Source: Macrobrachium rosenbergii (taxonomy: Eukaryota; Arthropoda; Malacostraca; Decapoda; Palaemonidae). From it: 64,000 nt of DNA. How positions within the stretch are numbered: position 1 is the stretch's first letter; every line of letters starts with the position of its first letter. Location of the stretch: the NCBI RefSeq assembly GCF_040412425.1, contig NC_089743.1, forward strand, positions 86,945,971 through 87,009,970, read 5' to 3'. The notes beneath the pieces are model-generated. The model did not search any database, was not told the DNA's origin, and saw only the letters and a program-made list of their open reading frames with translations. Position numbers and translations under genes: made by a program. This document shows, in pieces, positions 1-12,556 of this stretch.

Positions 1-49
1 TTGTTACTCCTCCTCCCTTGTCAGCATCTCCAATATCCTTCTCTGTGTA

Positions 50-760
50 CCATCATCACGTAGAGAGATTTCGAGTTTTACAGGAGGAGATCGTACAGTT
101 ATTAGGCAGGGAGGCGATTGAATCAGTGTTAGACATGTCACCAGGGTTTTACAATTGCCTTTTTCTTGTTCCCAAAGTCTCAGGGGGCTGGAAGCCAGTG
201 TTCGATGTTTCCAGTCTCAAGTTCATTCGTCTGACTCCCTTTTTGATGGAGTCATCCAGTCTGTTCAGGCAACCATCCAAAAGGGAGACTGGATGATTTA
301 TATCGATATGCAAGATGCATACTTCCACGTTCCGATCCATCTTCAGTCGAGGGAATTTCTACATTTTGTCTTTGAAGGCAAGATCTTCCTATTCAAGGCC
401 CTGTGTTTTGGTCTGAGCACAGTCCCATAATTGTTTACCTGTGTGTTGACTCCATTAGTGGGTTGGAGTCATTTGCTAGGCATCCAGTTGCTGCTATATT
501 TAGAGGACTGGTTAGTTCTCGCCAACTTGTTTCAGGCAATCTTGAGGCGGAAACATTGCCTTCTACGACTAGGCTCAATGATAGGTATTCTGATTAATGT
601 CAATAAGTATGCTTCTTCCATCCAAGTCAATTGTTTATTTAGGGATGAAGGTCGGCTCTCGGTCTTTTTGGGCTTTTCCAGCGTAAAAATGAGTAGACAG
701 TTTTCTGTCTCTACTAAGAGAATTTCTACCCTTAGAAAAACTTCCAGCCAAGAAATGGCT
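50..760 (+). pseudogene. DIRS reverse transcriptase domain (broken)
   Basis: The block SPGFYNCLFLVPK (about 138-176) followed by GGWKP is the N-terminal RT signature of DIRS and related elements. After a +1/-1 shift the next frame has IDMQDAYFHVPI (about 303-338), the palm motif A with its catalytic Asp. A further shift leads to YLEDW (about 497-511), where the family has YLDDW. The second position of the catalytic pair is therefore Glu-Asp rather than Asp-Asp, and together with the frameshifts this indicates loss of polymerase activity. The thumb region (LGF near 660-680) follows. Confidence 0.8.
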
Positions 761-929
761 GTCTCTTTTGGGCCATGTGGCCTCTTTAGAGAAGCTTATC
801 TTCATGGCCTGCCTAAGAATGAGACCAATTCAATTTTATCATAAAGACACTTGGGACAGGTCTTGTTATCCGGATTCGTTTCCAGTGATAGTTCCCCCAA
901 ATCTTTTGGGTTCTCTCTGTTGATGGGTC

Positions 930-1500
930 TACCTCTGGGCTCAAGAGCCCAGCCCTCACATTGCCTTCAGATGCATTGGTGTCAGGTTGGGGAGCCATTC
1001 TGGGACACATGGAAATGTCAGGGAGTTGGACAGTAGAAGAAAGCAAGATGCATATCAACAATCTAGAGCTTCTAGCAATTTGGAAAAGCCTTATGCAAGT
1101 AGAAAATCTTGTCAGAGACAAGATGATCACAGTCTACTCAGACAGTTCAACTTTGCTGTCCTGATAGGAAGGCAATGGGGAACAAAATCAAGAGATTTGT
1201 TCAGGATGGTAGAGAACTGTCTCCTTTGGGCAGAATCCAGGAACATCTTTCTTTTATTTCAGCTTATCCCAGGGAGAAACATTGTTATAGCAGACCAACT
1301 CAGCAGGAAAGGGCAATTACTTCATCACAGGATGCCATCAGAGTGGTCTCTTCATCTGCAAAACTGTCAGAGGTTGTGGAACCTTTGGGGAGCCCCAAAT
1401 ATTGACATGTTCGCAACTGCCCAGAATACAAAACTACCAGTTTACTGTTCTCCATGCCAGAACCCTCAGGCATGGGCAGACGATGCTTTTCTCTAAGAAT
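930..1500 (+). pseudogene. DIRS RNase H domain and tether (broken)
   Basis: LPSDALVSGWGAILGH (about 958-1005) is the start of the RNase H fold (family consensus has DAS.WG). NNLELLAI (about 1057-1080) holds the catalytic Glu helix, and YSDSS (about 1135-1150) the next catalytic Asp. IPGRNIVIADQLSR (about 1266-1307) is the conserved end of the domain. The following segment with FATAQN and SPCQNPQAWADDA (about 1408-1488) is the typical DIRS linker before the recombinase. The domain is spread over at least two frames. Confidence 0.8.
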
Positions 1501-1689
1501 GGTCAAACCTAGACTTCTACACTTTTCAAAGTAATAAGATGCGCTCTTCAGAGAACGCAAGGATGACATTAATAGCTCCTTGGGAGCCCCAGAGAGAATG
1601 GTTTCCCCAAGCTACCTCTCCTGGTAGTAGATGTTCTTTGTCTAATACCTTTCAGGAAAGATCTTCCCAAACAGCCTCATTTGAGAAGA

Positions 1690-2260
1690 TTCCATCAAAA
1701 CCTCCACATTCTTCGAATGACCACTTGGAGACTGCCAACTGCCTTGTACAAGCTAGAGGCTTTTCAAGAGCAGCTAGGGAATCAATCCTCAAATCTAGAC
1801 CCTCCACTGTTAAACTGTATCAACAACAGTTGTCAGTTTATCGAATTTGGTGCCTGTTCTGAGTGATATCCAGCACCTGTACCTCTGTAGGTAACCTAAT
1901 TAAGTTCTTGTATCTTAGGTATGCGAAGCAACTTTGTTCCTTTAGTTAAAGGATATTGTGCTATGTTGCCTTCGGTTTTGGGACATTCTAACTTAAAGAT
2001 TGATTACAATTTAGATTTGAAAGAGGTGTTCTGATCTTTTGAGCCAGGAAACCTCAAAATTTTCTTGTAGTGTTTTAGGTTGGAATTTGGACGTAGTTCT
2101 AAAAATTTTTTTACATTGCCTTAATTTGAGCAGTTGTCTAAATCTTCCCTTGAGAACTTAACATTAAAGACACTTTTTCTCTAGGCTCCTGCCACACCTA
2201 AGCATATTAGTGAGCTTCAAGCCCTCTCTTGTAATGTGGGTTTCATCTAAGGAGACGTCT
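1690..2260 (+). pseudogene. DIRS tyrosine recombinase, N-terminal part (broken)
   Basis: QARGFSRAARESILKSR and the following YQQQL helix (about 1748-1860) match the SAM-like core-binding domain of DIRS recombinases. The same pattern (LLRARGFSKLSRDSIL) recurs on the minus strand at 25.4-25.8 kb. A stop follows at 1861. Further pieces such as LTLKTLFL and HISELQALS (about 2160-2230) continue the catalytic domain with stops in between. The R-H-R-Y catalytic residues cannot be traced, so the enzyme is inactive. Confidence 0.7.
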
Positions 2261-2329
2261 GCCTTTTTTTTAATGCTGATAGCACCTAGCAGCGCAAAGA
2301 TATAAGCTAACTTTAACAGTAGGTAAGTA

Positions 2330-3300
2330 TCCAAATACAGTAGCTAATTTTATCATGAAAATTCACATTTAAATGTAATACCAGCGAACTTGTAGCTCAG
2401 TATGTTTCAGTTATACTTTTTTTTTTTTAACTAAAACGTCATATCACTTAATGTTAGCTTTTGTTAGTTCGTTATATTTCAGGCTACTTAGTTTATTTTC
2501 CATTTGAATTTCTCTAGTTTATTATCAGCTATAAAGTAATTCAGCGGTTCAGGATATGTACTGCATATACTGTATTGGCAACTTTGTTTGCTAATCAGTT
2601 AGACCCTAGCTCTGTGGTTTCTCAAGTAACTTGGGAAACAGTATTTTTTATGGAAGATAAGTAATTACTTCAGCATGTATGAGGTTGCTAATTATTTTTC
2701 AGGAGTCTTGGGTTTTTAATGTAAAGTTCTTATCAGAGTAATATCAGTAATCAATTATATCAGGATACAGAAGTTTCGTATCCATTTATTATTATGTATG
2801 AAAAACCTCAGTCTTTTAATGGATAAGTAACTTTTTTCTTTTTTTTTTTTTTACTTAAGACCACCTAAGTTTAATACCCTGATGTTTCAGGGTACATAGT
2901 TTTCACCTAAATTTCTTAGCAGTTAAGGTCAGCTATCAAGTCTACAGTACTAGCATATTTCAGGATGCTTAGTTTCTTACGTGTAATTCTCATTAGTGTA
3001 ATTTCAGGTATCAGGTAGTGTAGAATGTTTCAGGTGACACAGTATTCAAGTATTAACATGAATTTTGTATCAATTTAATGTCAGCAATTAGGCAGCCATG
3101 GCTACAGTTTGATTCTTATGTTTGAAGAGAAATATTTTTGTGAACTTACAGATCACTTGTTAGGTAACTTATTATTTTTCAATATATCTATCTAGAACTC
3201 TTAATTTTGGTATGCAGTATCCTGCAGGTCATTGCCCAGTCTTTGTAAGACTTATAGTAGGGTACAGTATTTCAGTTATTGTCAGTAATGTTTCTGAAGT
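2330..3300. repeat. Degenerate tandem repeat, period about 70-73 bp
   Basis: The motif TTTCAGG.TAC.TAG recurs at 2405, 2477, 2549, about 2620, 2697, 2885, 2958 and 3028, mostly 70-75 bases apart. Sequence between motifs is AT-rich and only loosely alike. It looks like an old minisatellite rather than coding DNA; no ORF or splice structure goes with it. Confidence 0.5.
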
Positions 3301-5030
3301 TCATACGTGAGTTCATATGTTAGTTCATGTTAGAAAAAGTAGGTTTGATTTTATATGGAATACTATCTTCATAGTAGTCAATGTAGTTTAGAATAGTTTT
3401 GTGAAATAAAAGCTATTAGATTTTGCCTTCAGAGAACAAGTAATATTTTCAGCTAAAGTGCAGTGAATCTTAATATTTTTTCTCAATAAGACATAAATAG
3501 TATATGGTAGTGGTGGTATACATTGAAGTTTCTCATTTTACTCCTTGCAGTCACAATCATAGTTTGTGTTAGTAACTGAATCATATCAGAGTTCCTTTAG
3601 ATTGGATTATTAATAGCTTGAAGGTCTTCCATCATTGTAGTAGTATGTGAGCATTGGTACTTCTACTTTAAGACTTAGACTACAAACTCGATTTGTGTAA
3701 TCCAGGAGGGATATCACAGCCTGAAGTATTTACATGCATACATTCTGGGATAGGAGGTTTTTCCAGAATCTATTTTACTAGTTTTTATCTCAGCTGTGAT
3801 AACAGATGGAGAACTTGACATTATTTTCAAGCAATTAAATAATACTCTTAAATTTGTTTAGAAGTTGGCCATGGCAATAATGAATAGTCATTAACATTAA
3901 ACACAAATTAATTATTAAAATTCTGTAATGTAAGTACTGTGGATTATCTACTCGAGAGTATTATTATCTTGGCGTCTGCATATTTCAAGACACTGCTGGC
4001 ATGGTAAGTTTCAAACTGAAACCATTACTTAAGGAATAGTTTGGTATTGTTGAAAATTTTTTTTCCAGATAATGTACTGCAATAAGTAAACTCAAATTCA
4101 AAGCATTAATTTGGGGGATTTTTGCACTGTTGACAGTATTTAGGAAAGGGCATTAGTCATAACTCAAACAAAATGTTACTTCAAGGATAATTTGGTTTTC
4201 CTGAAAATGGCATTCCAAGTAAAATGAATCTGCATGTAAACTCAAACACAGAATATTGCTTTAAAGGTAGTTTGGTCTCATAAGTATATGAATATGTAAA
4301 CTTAGAAGTGCAAAGTTTGATTAGATTGTTCTGGGTACATTCATTGGAATAATTTTGTTATGGTTAGGTTGACTTTCTTTAAGGATTTAAATCATCTTGA
4401 GAACTTGTCAGTATTTATCAATAGAAGACTAAGTATTTTCCAGAATTTTGTTCTAAAAGGGAAATTCACTTTCTAGTGGACTTTAGCTATCTAGTAAATT
4501 ACTGTTTTTAAGGTTTCAAAACAAGCAAGTCGCACATCTCTTTGCAAGATTTTCATAAAGGGATTGATTTTCCATTGAAGGTGTAAACTTGAGTAAGGTT
4601 AAGTTAAAGAAGTTAAACAGTAAAGTGGAAGAAACTAAAAGGATGGAAAGTAAAAGGAAGGTATTTGGTAGTCAAGGAGTTTTGTTATACAGGTACTTGC
4701 TCCAAGAATACTCACTATGTAGTTTATTTCATGAATATGAAATTTGAAATAGTTACCAAAGATGCATTTTTATCAGAGTTCTATTTTAGCTTACAAATGA
4801 AATCAATTTGGAGATTGTTTTTATTTTAAATTTTAACTAGATGCTTGTGGCTTTAATATAAATTGTTTGAGAAATTCATGTTTATTATTTCTGAGTTACG
4901 GCTAGTGCAAATTTTAGAAATCCAAATGCCACAGTGTCTTGATATATAGTTTATTTCCTTCAGTTAAAGTACTAATCTTTGTTGTGCTAAATTTTATTAT
5001 ACAATTCCCATAGAATTTCAGTGACATGAT
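3300..5030. other. Gene-free AT-rich stretch with a second degenerate repeat
   Basis: No coding region is recognised. At about 4010-4340 a unit of about 75 bases recurs (GTAAACTCAAA..., then TTACTT.AAGGATA.TTTGGT), with copies starting near 4010, 4087, 4160, 4235 and 4308. It may be an extension of the repeat further left. The rest holds homopolymer runs only. Confidence 0.5.
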
Positions 5031-5032
5031 TA

Positions 5033-6094
5033 CCGTATATTTCTGTGTATGAGACGACCTTTAAATCCTAAAATTCACCCCTAAAAATTGGGGGTTGTGT
5101 TATGCTACCATTCTAAAAGTCAAACCTTGAATTCTAAGTGGTTTATTGGTAGGCTAGCCTCAGCCTTGGTGCGATAACCACCAGCATACATGAAAAGATT
5201 CACATTATGAAATAAACTGATAAAACCATTTTTACCTTATATATATTATTGGCACATCTTCATAATAAAAAGCCTCTTCAAGGAATAATTCCACATCAGT
5301 GAAATCAGCTTTCATCTATGCAAGCCCCGCAGAAAAATGTAAACATCCAGTTATGGTTGTCCTCGCAGCAACCTTTATCTTTGGTAATCTTTCAGAAATA
5401 TTAGTGGTAGTGTAATTACAGTAGTAATACCATTTAGGATAACAATATTCATTTCATAAAAATTCACTACCATTTTGGGGGTAAATAACAATTTTTTATT
5501 ACTTACAACCTTTATTTTTCACTAAAATTCATTTTACAGTAGTTGCATTTAAAACTTAGGACATTGGGTCACAGTGAATGTTCTAGCAGCAGCTCAGTTG
5601 TTCAAATTCTTGGCTACTTCTATAAATTTCAGTTTAAAACTAGCCTCATATTTTCTTCTTTTCGCTGGTGGCTCCACGATTGATATGGGAACACAGTAAT
5701 AAGAAATTGGAACTAACTTGAGACAGTTTGTGATTGTTGATGAAGTACATGTATAGGTAAATGGCCATTAATACACCAGGCTGTCTGTAACTGTTTAGAG
5801 CAATTCAGTCATACAAATGATAATTATGTACTTTCCCTTTTCAGTGACGTTTGTAGGAAAAACATGATATAGAATCGGCTTTGTTATTTAGTTTATTTTG
5901 AATTTCTAAGGACACAGTAAGTAAAACCATTTACAGTATAATAACATCATCTTTATATAACCAATATTTCATAAGATACCTGTTGTTGCAATTTAGCAGT
6001 TGTCTTACACTGCAGATAGATAAATGCATGAAAATTTGCCATAATTTTTGACCTCGTATTAGCTGAAGGTCGTCTTATACATGGACATATACAG
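5033..6094. mobile_element. Non-autonomous DNA transposon with ~29 bp TIRs and TA duplication
   Basis: The left end CCGTATATTTCTGTGTATGA (continuing GACGACCTT) and the right end, read in reverse complement, CTGTATATGTCCATGTATAA (continuing GACGACCTT) are near-identical terminal inverted repeats. Both are flanked by TA (5031-5032 and 6095-6096). A TA target duplication points to the Tc1/mariner/pogo group. The 1.06 kb interior has no transposase ORF, so it is a deletion derivative or MITE-like copy. Confidence 0.8.
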
Positions 6095-6980
6095 TAAATC
6101 AAACTTAAGTTAAATGTTATTGTTAAAACTTGAACTTGTAAATTTGAATACTTAATGGGAAAACTACTGTAATGCCAAATTGTATATTGATTTTGTTGTA
6201 GGACTTCTGTGTTTCAGCTTTTTGCTCAGTTCTCATCAAAACTTAGACTTCATTTAGTTAGGAAAAGTAATTAGTACCTTTGCAATTTCTTAGGACAAGA
6301 AAGTGACACCAAAAAAATTCAAGAAAATTATAACAATATCCAGTGTCTCCTTGGTTATGGTACATTTTTGGACCATTTTGCTACTATGTTTTTCAAGCCA
6401 TGTTTTGTTAGATGATACACATCAGGCGGACATTTGCCTTAAGTACAATATCACATTCATAAGAGAATGTAGGTTAGGGTTGTAAAATCTCTCCACACCC
6501 TCCTCAACTGTAACAGTTTTCATTGACATAGGAAAGGGTATGACTTTTCCTCAGTGGTGACAGAAAATTGGGATTAATCAGGAGAAGCTTACTGGAGGTA
6601 TTTAAGGTGTTTCCCATCATTGCAATCAACAGTCAGCTTAGAAAACCATTTTTTGAGTCGGCTTCAATACTGACAGTTGACTGCTTGTACCTCCTCTTGA
6701 GGACACTCCCTCCTTTAGGGCATTGCTTTGCTGGCCTCAAGGGAGAAGAAAAAAATTAATCCTAGTATTCCCGCATTATCAGCAACCATTCTCTGTATGT
6801 ATAATTTCATAAACTCTTTGGATCAAAAAAACAAACAAGACCGTCCAGTTTTTAATTTCCTTGCTATGTTGCACATGTTTAATTTACAAAAGAATATTTA
6901 CATCAGCTGCTATGGGGTCACACAACCTTCACCATGGACGTACATTTCTAGGTCTGAAACTGTATAATCTTGTCATCAAA
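6095..6980. other. Gene-free stretch
   Basis: Only short open frames occur here (60-80 codons), with no recognisable domain, no splice context and no repeat structure. I see nothing to annotate. Confidence 0.5.
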
Positions 6981-7079
6981 ACTAATTCACATATGCCTAC
7001 ATGAAAATATATTACTAATTCACATATGCCTACATGAAAATATATTACTAATTCACATATGCCTACATGGAAATATTAA
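6981..7079 (+). repeat. Three-copy 33 bp tandem repeat
   Basis: The unit beginning ACTAATTCACATATGCCTAC starts at 6981, 7014 and 7047 with an exact 33-base period. The third copy diverges after GCCTACATGG. Near-identity of copies means recent duplication. Confidence 0.95.
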
Positions 7080-7417
7080 TATGTCTTTAATGGCAGATTT
7101 CTGTCAGTTACTACTGCATTTAACCTTGCCTTCTGGTGATTAGTTCTACCATACAATTTTCTACCGTGATTCATAGTCGAGTAGTACTTCATAGGCTTTA
7201 TATGCTGCAGTATGCATTTCCTTTAGCTTAGCCTCTGCCCTTGTCCGGGTACTCAATCTAGTATTTTGACTTTAATTGAACCATTTCTCATGAAGTTTTT
7301 AGAAAACCGATTTCCTCCTTATTGGCTCTGAATACTTTAATACAGGGACTACTATAACTATTGCATTACCTTATTATATTCAGCCCTTATACCTTATCTA
7401 TTGTCTTGCATCTTTGA

Positions 7418-10400
7418 AATGACAAATTCTTTAAGTAATTTAATTTGTATTTTTATTTACAAACCTGAGGTCTTTACTTATGGGATTTACTTTCAGCACA
7501 AGCTGGAGCCGGCCATCTAATCATCAAAGTTCTGTCTCACTTTTCTGAGAGAGGAAGGGAAGGAATGGGAGACCTTGTCGAGAAGGGAGGAATGGGGAGA
7601 CCTTATCAAAGACCAGAACTCCTTCAGTCTGCATGGAGGAGGAAAAACTGCACATGAAGAACCGGTCTCCCCAGTTGCAGCAGGTGACCAAGCAAAGCTT
7701 GCAATTGCTGAGCTGGTTGCTGCTGGAGAGACAAGGACAACCTTGCTGCTGTATCTGTTAGCCTTGCAGATATTATTCTTGCTTGGGAGAGAGATTGGAC
7801 TTCTCTGGAACATGTAACTCTCAGGCTGCAACCAAAACCAAGAAGTCAGTCTGTCCTAGAGACAATTAAACATTAGGAGACATGCCCTGAATGAAGGTGC
7901 CCTAGTTGAAGCCAAGCTGAAGAGTCAAATGAAGAACCTTGGTGAGGTCAGAAGCATACAACAGAGTTGGACATGGAACTATATGCTCTGAAGAGGTACA
8001 AAGTCTCCCAAAAAATGAAGCAGAGGAACTTGCAGGAGGTTTGATGAGTAAGAATTCGGAAATACTTGTCCTTTAACCCAATGTAGGAATCAAGTCTGAC
8101 TCCTTGATGGTTGCAAGTACAGAGCTTGTCGTTTCTGTCTTGAACCAAGGCTGCTGAAACAGGTCAGGAAAGAAAGGATCTACGGCTGAATTCTAAATAC
8201 CCTTCACCTTCTCTACAAGAGAGGGACAGCTGTAGAAATCGGGAACCGGGTTGTACAATTACTACAACATATTCATACAGTATAACCTCTAACTTCTCTG
8301 CAGGGGAAGAAACTTCAACAAGCCAGAACAAACTTGTGGACCAGATGGTTAATGAGGAATGGTAGGAACTCAAAGGGAGGTTGATATCCTACCATCGGAC
8401 ATCTACTGCCCAGGATCCAGTCACCGTGAAATAATCCTTAAGGTTAACTGCACTCCCCGCTGGTGGCTGCACGTGGTGACGAAAGCAGTCTTAGCATCTT
8501 ATGCCTTCTTAACCTTACTTTCTTTCAAGAAAGGAATGGAGTTGAAAGGATGCCTACCACATTTTTTGTGATCCAAAGAGATCAAAGAAATCATTGGCAC
8601 CTCTCGAACCTATTGCAAAACTTGGTTGTGCAACAGCCATTGGCTAAGACCAATTCCAGAACATATCGTTCTGAGGGTGACTTGAAAAAAGGAGAGGACT
8701 GATCCTAGGTCTGACAATTCTACCTGGCACACTCTTGGTTCCCTGTGTACCCCCATAAATGGATTGGTAGTCACAAGTCTCAAACACTTGATACAAAACT
8801 TCGAATGACTCCAGCCAATGATACAACAGAGTCACAGAGGGAGGAGTAGAATACATTCGAGCCGATCTGAAGAAACGACGGTAGATGAAGGCCATGGACG
8901 ATCCATGGAAAGAGGAGACAACATTGTACAGGTACCAAAGGATGGTTGTATAACGGGGCCGTGAATGCCGAAGTTGCTCCTCAGACACGACGTAGGGAAC
9001 AGTCTCGATCAGATGATGTCGGGAGAAGCTATCACTCAGACATGATGTTGTCTCCTGTAGGACCACCAGTTCATCTTCTCAGGGCCGTGGCCTATGTCTT
9101 CATCCTATGGAGAGCACCTGCTGAAGAAGACACTTCAGCTGCCCGCTCTCAAGGAAGTCAGAAACAACCAACGTTGAACAAGAACAAATAAACTAAAATT
9201 CCTATCTTACCTGTAAAGTGTAGAAAAATACCCACGGATGAACATGGTCATGAAAGTATGTCACTCATTCGACAACGGTTGTAAGGGTCTGAGAGAACAA
9301 TCCAGTTCATTCGGACACGGTTGTTACAAGAAATGGACGTTGCTCGCTCTCTCTCTCTGTGGATTGACTGGTAACTGCAACAGCAGCAGCTGCTGCTCAC
9401 ATCTTCCACCCCTCTCGAGGTAAAGTAATACATGCCCACTACAGTATTCACAAAAGCATGGGTGGGTGCTGTGTTCCAGACGTTCACAGGAATCCCACCA
9501 ATGAACTTCATGGAAGCACCACCAATGCCATTTGCCCAACCATGCAGGTAGACTCGCTCTCGGAAGGAAGATCATGTTCACCAGAGAAAAAAGCTAAAGC
9601 AGAGGCGCAGCCCCACAGAGCGAAGATGTTGATGATCTTGATTGCAACCTTGTGAACATGGGGAAGGGGGAGGGGGTTGTTAAAGATGTCCCATGGATGT
9701 CAGCGAACCGTTCTTCCCAAACCTCCACATGAACGTGGATGCAGATGCAGCCCCAGATGTGCCCTGCTGTGGCAACGTTTTCGAGCAGGAATGTGAAGGA
9801 ATGAAGAAACATCCACATACTGTACTGGACACTCACTCAGACTAAGTAGAAGAAACTCCAAGTCTAAGTCCATTGATAAGGGATGGAAGAAAATGGCGAA
9901 AACAACCAGAGTTGTATCTTGGTCATGCAACAATTGTAGAAAGGACACGGCAGTTCAACATTTTCATTTATGCAGAACAAATCTTGGCTAAGGACAAATT
10001 GAAAACTGCATAAACATCAAAAAAAAGTCACAGCCGTGCAACATTGTGGTGAGGCCAAGGCCACATCTGCTTAACAAGGGCCTCTCTTCCTCATACAACG
10101 TGAAGCAAAAATCAAGGTCGTGCAACACTGAACAGCCGCGAATTCTTCCTTCTGTGGAGAGCGTATCTTCAGCTTAGACGTCTGGAAACCGCAGCAGCAT
10201 CTCTGAAAACAGCAACCAGGAACTGTTCTTCAAGGAAATGCAGGGAAGAGAAGTCCTAGAACACTAGGAACTACTCTGGCACTGAAGAAACACTTGTCTA
10301 TGTCCTGAAGAACAACAGAAGGAAGGGGAAAGGCGACAATCTGGGCAGGAGCAGCACTGACAGCAGCCGCACAGTGGGGAAGGTACATCCAGAGAAGACA

Positions 10401-12035
10401 CAGTTGTGTCCTACAGCATAGATGAAGGAGAATGCTCAACTGCAAATCCAATGTCGAAAGACGGGGAGGGGATGGAGTAGCTTTTGAAGCTAAGACACAC
10501 ACCTGAACCAAAACAACTGGCTGAAGTCGGCTTGTTGGCTGCAGCTCTGGTGGTGTCATCTTTTTTCCAGTCACAATGTATTCTTACACCCAACGTCTCT
10601 AGAATGAGTAGAAGATGGAGAAACTTCAATACAGCATATGACGACGAAAAGAGGGAGGGAGGTGAAAGATGGAATGGAATGGAATATACAGTTTAGGCCA
10701 AAGGCCAAGCACTGGGACCTATGAGGTCATTCAGCGCTGGAAAGGAAACTGAGTAAGTAGGTTTGAAAGGTGTAACAAGAGGTAAACCTCACATTTGCAC
10801 TATGAAATAATTATTAGGAGAAGGTGGATAGCAAGATGGAAGAAAGATATGAATGGTGGTACAATAAAAGGAACGAAAGGGGTTGCAGCTGAGGGCTGAA
10901 GGGATGCTGCAAAGAACCTATAGTAATGCCTACAGTGCACTGATGGCACTAACCCCCTACAGGGGAGGGAGGCAAAGGAACTTCACCAAGGAAAGTTCTC
11001 GGAACTTCTCATCCTTCAAAACAGGAAAGAGACGAGGGAAGAAAGCATAGAAATGCCCGACTCCACCCCCAACTCTCAAGCAAGACGGAGCAAGAACCAT
11101 AGACAGAACAGCTACTGGTCTTGAAGACGACTTGTAGAGATTGGAAACTCTGTCTAAAGGTCCTGCAACATCAACCTCCACTTCATGTCAAGAGAGAGTG
11201 GGATCCATGCTGGAAGTCAAGCAGAGGTCTTGTACAACGGCTATGAAACCACCACACTGTGGCACGAGAACCCTACTCTGTCTCGATGTCTCTCAGTCTC
11301 TGCATCATCTGAAAGACGAAAACATTACAACATTATAAGTAATGTTGAATTAGAAAGAAAAACTCTGCTTGTTCAGGAAGAAAACACTTCAAAACAAACA
11401 GAAATAGATGGAGAATTAGGATGTTTGATACAACGAGGTTGAGAACACGTCTAAAAATAGAATGGTTGGCAGGCAAGAGACAGGCCTCTCTCCCTGGATG
11501 CAGAAGAAAGATATAACAATAAAAGAACAACACCAAGGTTAAGACCAAGCTGGGTTTGCAGTATATCACAAATGCAAAACCAAGTTAGAGAGGGAATTAA
11601 GAAAAAGGCTCATAGGCTAAAACGAGTTAAAAACAACTACATAGCATAACTGTAGGAAAAACTATGCAAGAAAGAGCAAAAACATCAAGATGTAACAGAA
11701 TTGAACCTGTTGCATATTTCAACATAGGCAAAATATCTCAAAATAAAAATTAAATTAAAAAACAGAGTAACAAAGAATTAAATCGAACGCCAGGCAGCAG
11801 AAGAGACAAGTCTGTCTCAGACGTGGCCAAAAAGTAAAGTGAATGCCTACCAACTGGACGGAGGGGATTCCTCACCTTCTGTCGGCAGCCAATTACCAAT
11901 ATCCACCTGGTTTCAAGTTAAACAGCCAGCTCCAGCTTGCACTGAAAGTAAATCACATCTGTAAAGACCGAGGGTTTGTATACATGTTAGAACAACCTGG
12001 TATTATTTTTGCTAACAAGTATTACAATTTAAATA
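7418..12035 (-). mobile_element. DIRS-type inverted-repeat-bounded element, interior decayed
   Basis: The left end (about 7418-7520) contains AAACCTGAGGTCTTTACTTA and then GGGATTTACTTTCAGCACAA. The right end (about 11925-12010), reverse complemented, reads AAACCCTCGGTCTTTACAGA and then GTGATTTACTTTCAGTGCAA. These are the same terminal repeats found at the DIRS loci at 13, 23, 24 and 30 kb. The 4.6 kb interior has only short ORFs without recognised RT or recombinase motifs; 8644-9066 on the minus strand (140 codons) is the longest and is not recognised. A SINE sits inside. The minus orientation is inferred from the neighbouring DIRS loci. Confidence 0.55.
10672..10965 (+). mobile_element. SINE-like short interspersed repeat, family A, copy 1
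   Basis: It begins GAATGGAATATACAGTTTAG, has the core CACTGGGACCTATGAGGTCA and ends near TGGCACTAACCCCCTAC. The same about 300-base sequence recurs at 12557-12873 and 12958-13072 (plus) and 49095-49345 (minus, diverged). It is a dispersed repeat of the kind abundant in decapod DNA. I do not see clear tRNA A/B boxes in it. Confidence 0.85.
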
Positions 12036-12556
12036 AAAAGGGATTCCTCTTAAATTCAACAGAAGAGAGATAGTAATTTCAATAAAGGAGAGGATTCACA
12101 CTGGACCAAAGATTAAATTGCCTACTACAATCCTTTCGAGAAGGGAAGCAAGATCAAGCACTCCAACTATAAGAAAACATTCCAAACAGATTTTAAAAGT
12201 GAAAGTTAACAAAACCAACTGAAATGAAGGTAAAACAAATTTTCCCAAAGAACCTACAACTTGGGAACATCCAGGGACCACATCTCAATTGTAGTTGCTT
12301 GAGGTTTATCAACTTGGTTTACAGGCAGCTTATTGTCAGTTGCTGCTTGTCTAAAAGAAAAAAAAAGGGGGGGGTTTAGATATGAACAGAGGTTCTGCCC
12401 AACACTGTGATTGCTCAGTTAACTCTGTTATGGCTCTTTTCGTCTTCATAAGAAGTGTGTGAACTCTGTACAGTTTTGTCCTTAGTAGTATGAGAGCAAA
12501 TCTTACAAAAGCCTTTGGGAACAGAAAAGATCCCAAAACAATGGTTGCAAGGTGGG
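12036..12556. other. Gene-free stretch
   Basis: There are no ORFs with recognisable domains. A short poly-A/poly-G junction lies at about 12357-12376. Nothing else is seen. Confidence 0.5.

Larger units (their letters stand above)
1..2380 (+). mobile_element. DIRS-type retrotransposon, 5'-truncated by window edge, decayed
   Basis: RT, RNase H and tyrosine-recombinase remnants follow one another on the plus strand, which is the order of DIRS retrotransposons; these integrate with a tyrosine recombinase instead of a DDE integrase. The reading frame changes several times and stops occur, so the copy is dead. The end near 2310-2370 resembles, on the same strand, 18595-18625 and, inverted, 18345-18425, so it is probably the element's terminal repeat. 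The gag part would lie left of the window. I see no methyltransferase domain, which some DIRS elements carry. Confidence 0.8.

Noticed and set aside
6981..7079. CRISPR-like array (three 33-base repeats)
   Set aside because: Repeats are directly adjacent with no spacers, in eukaryotic DNA; a simple tandem duplication.
8644..9066. 140-codon minus-strand open frame
   Set aside because: No recognisable domain and no splice or codon signal; inside a decayed repeat-bounded region. Left unassigned.
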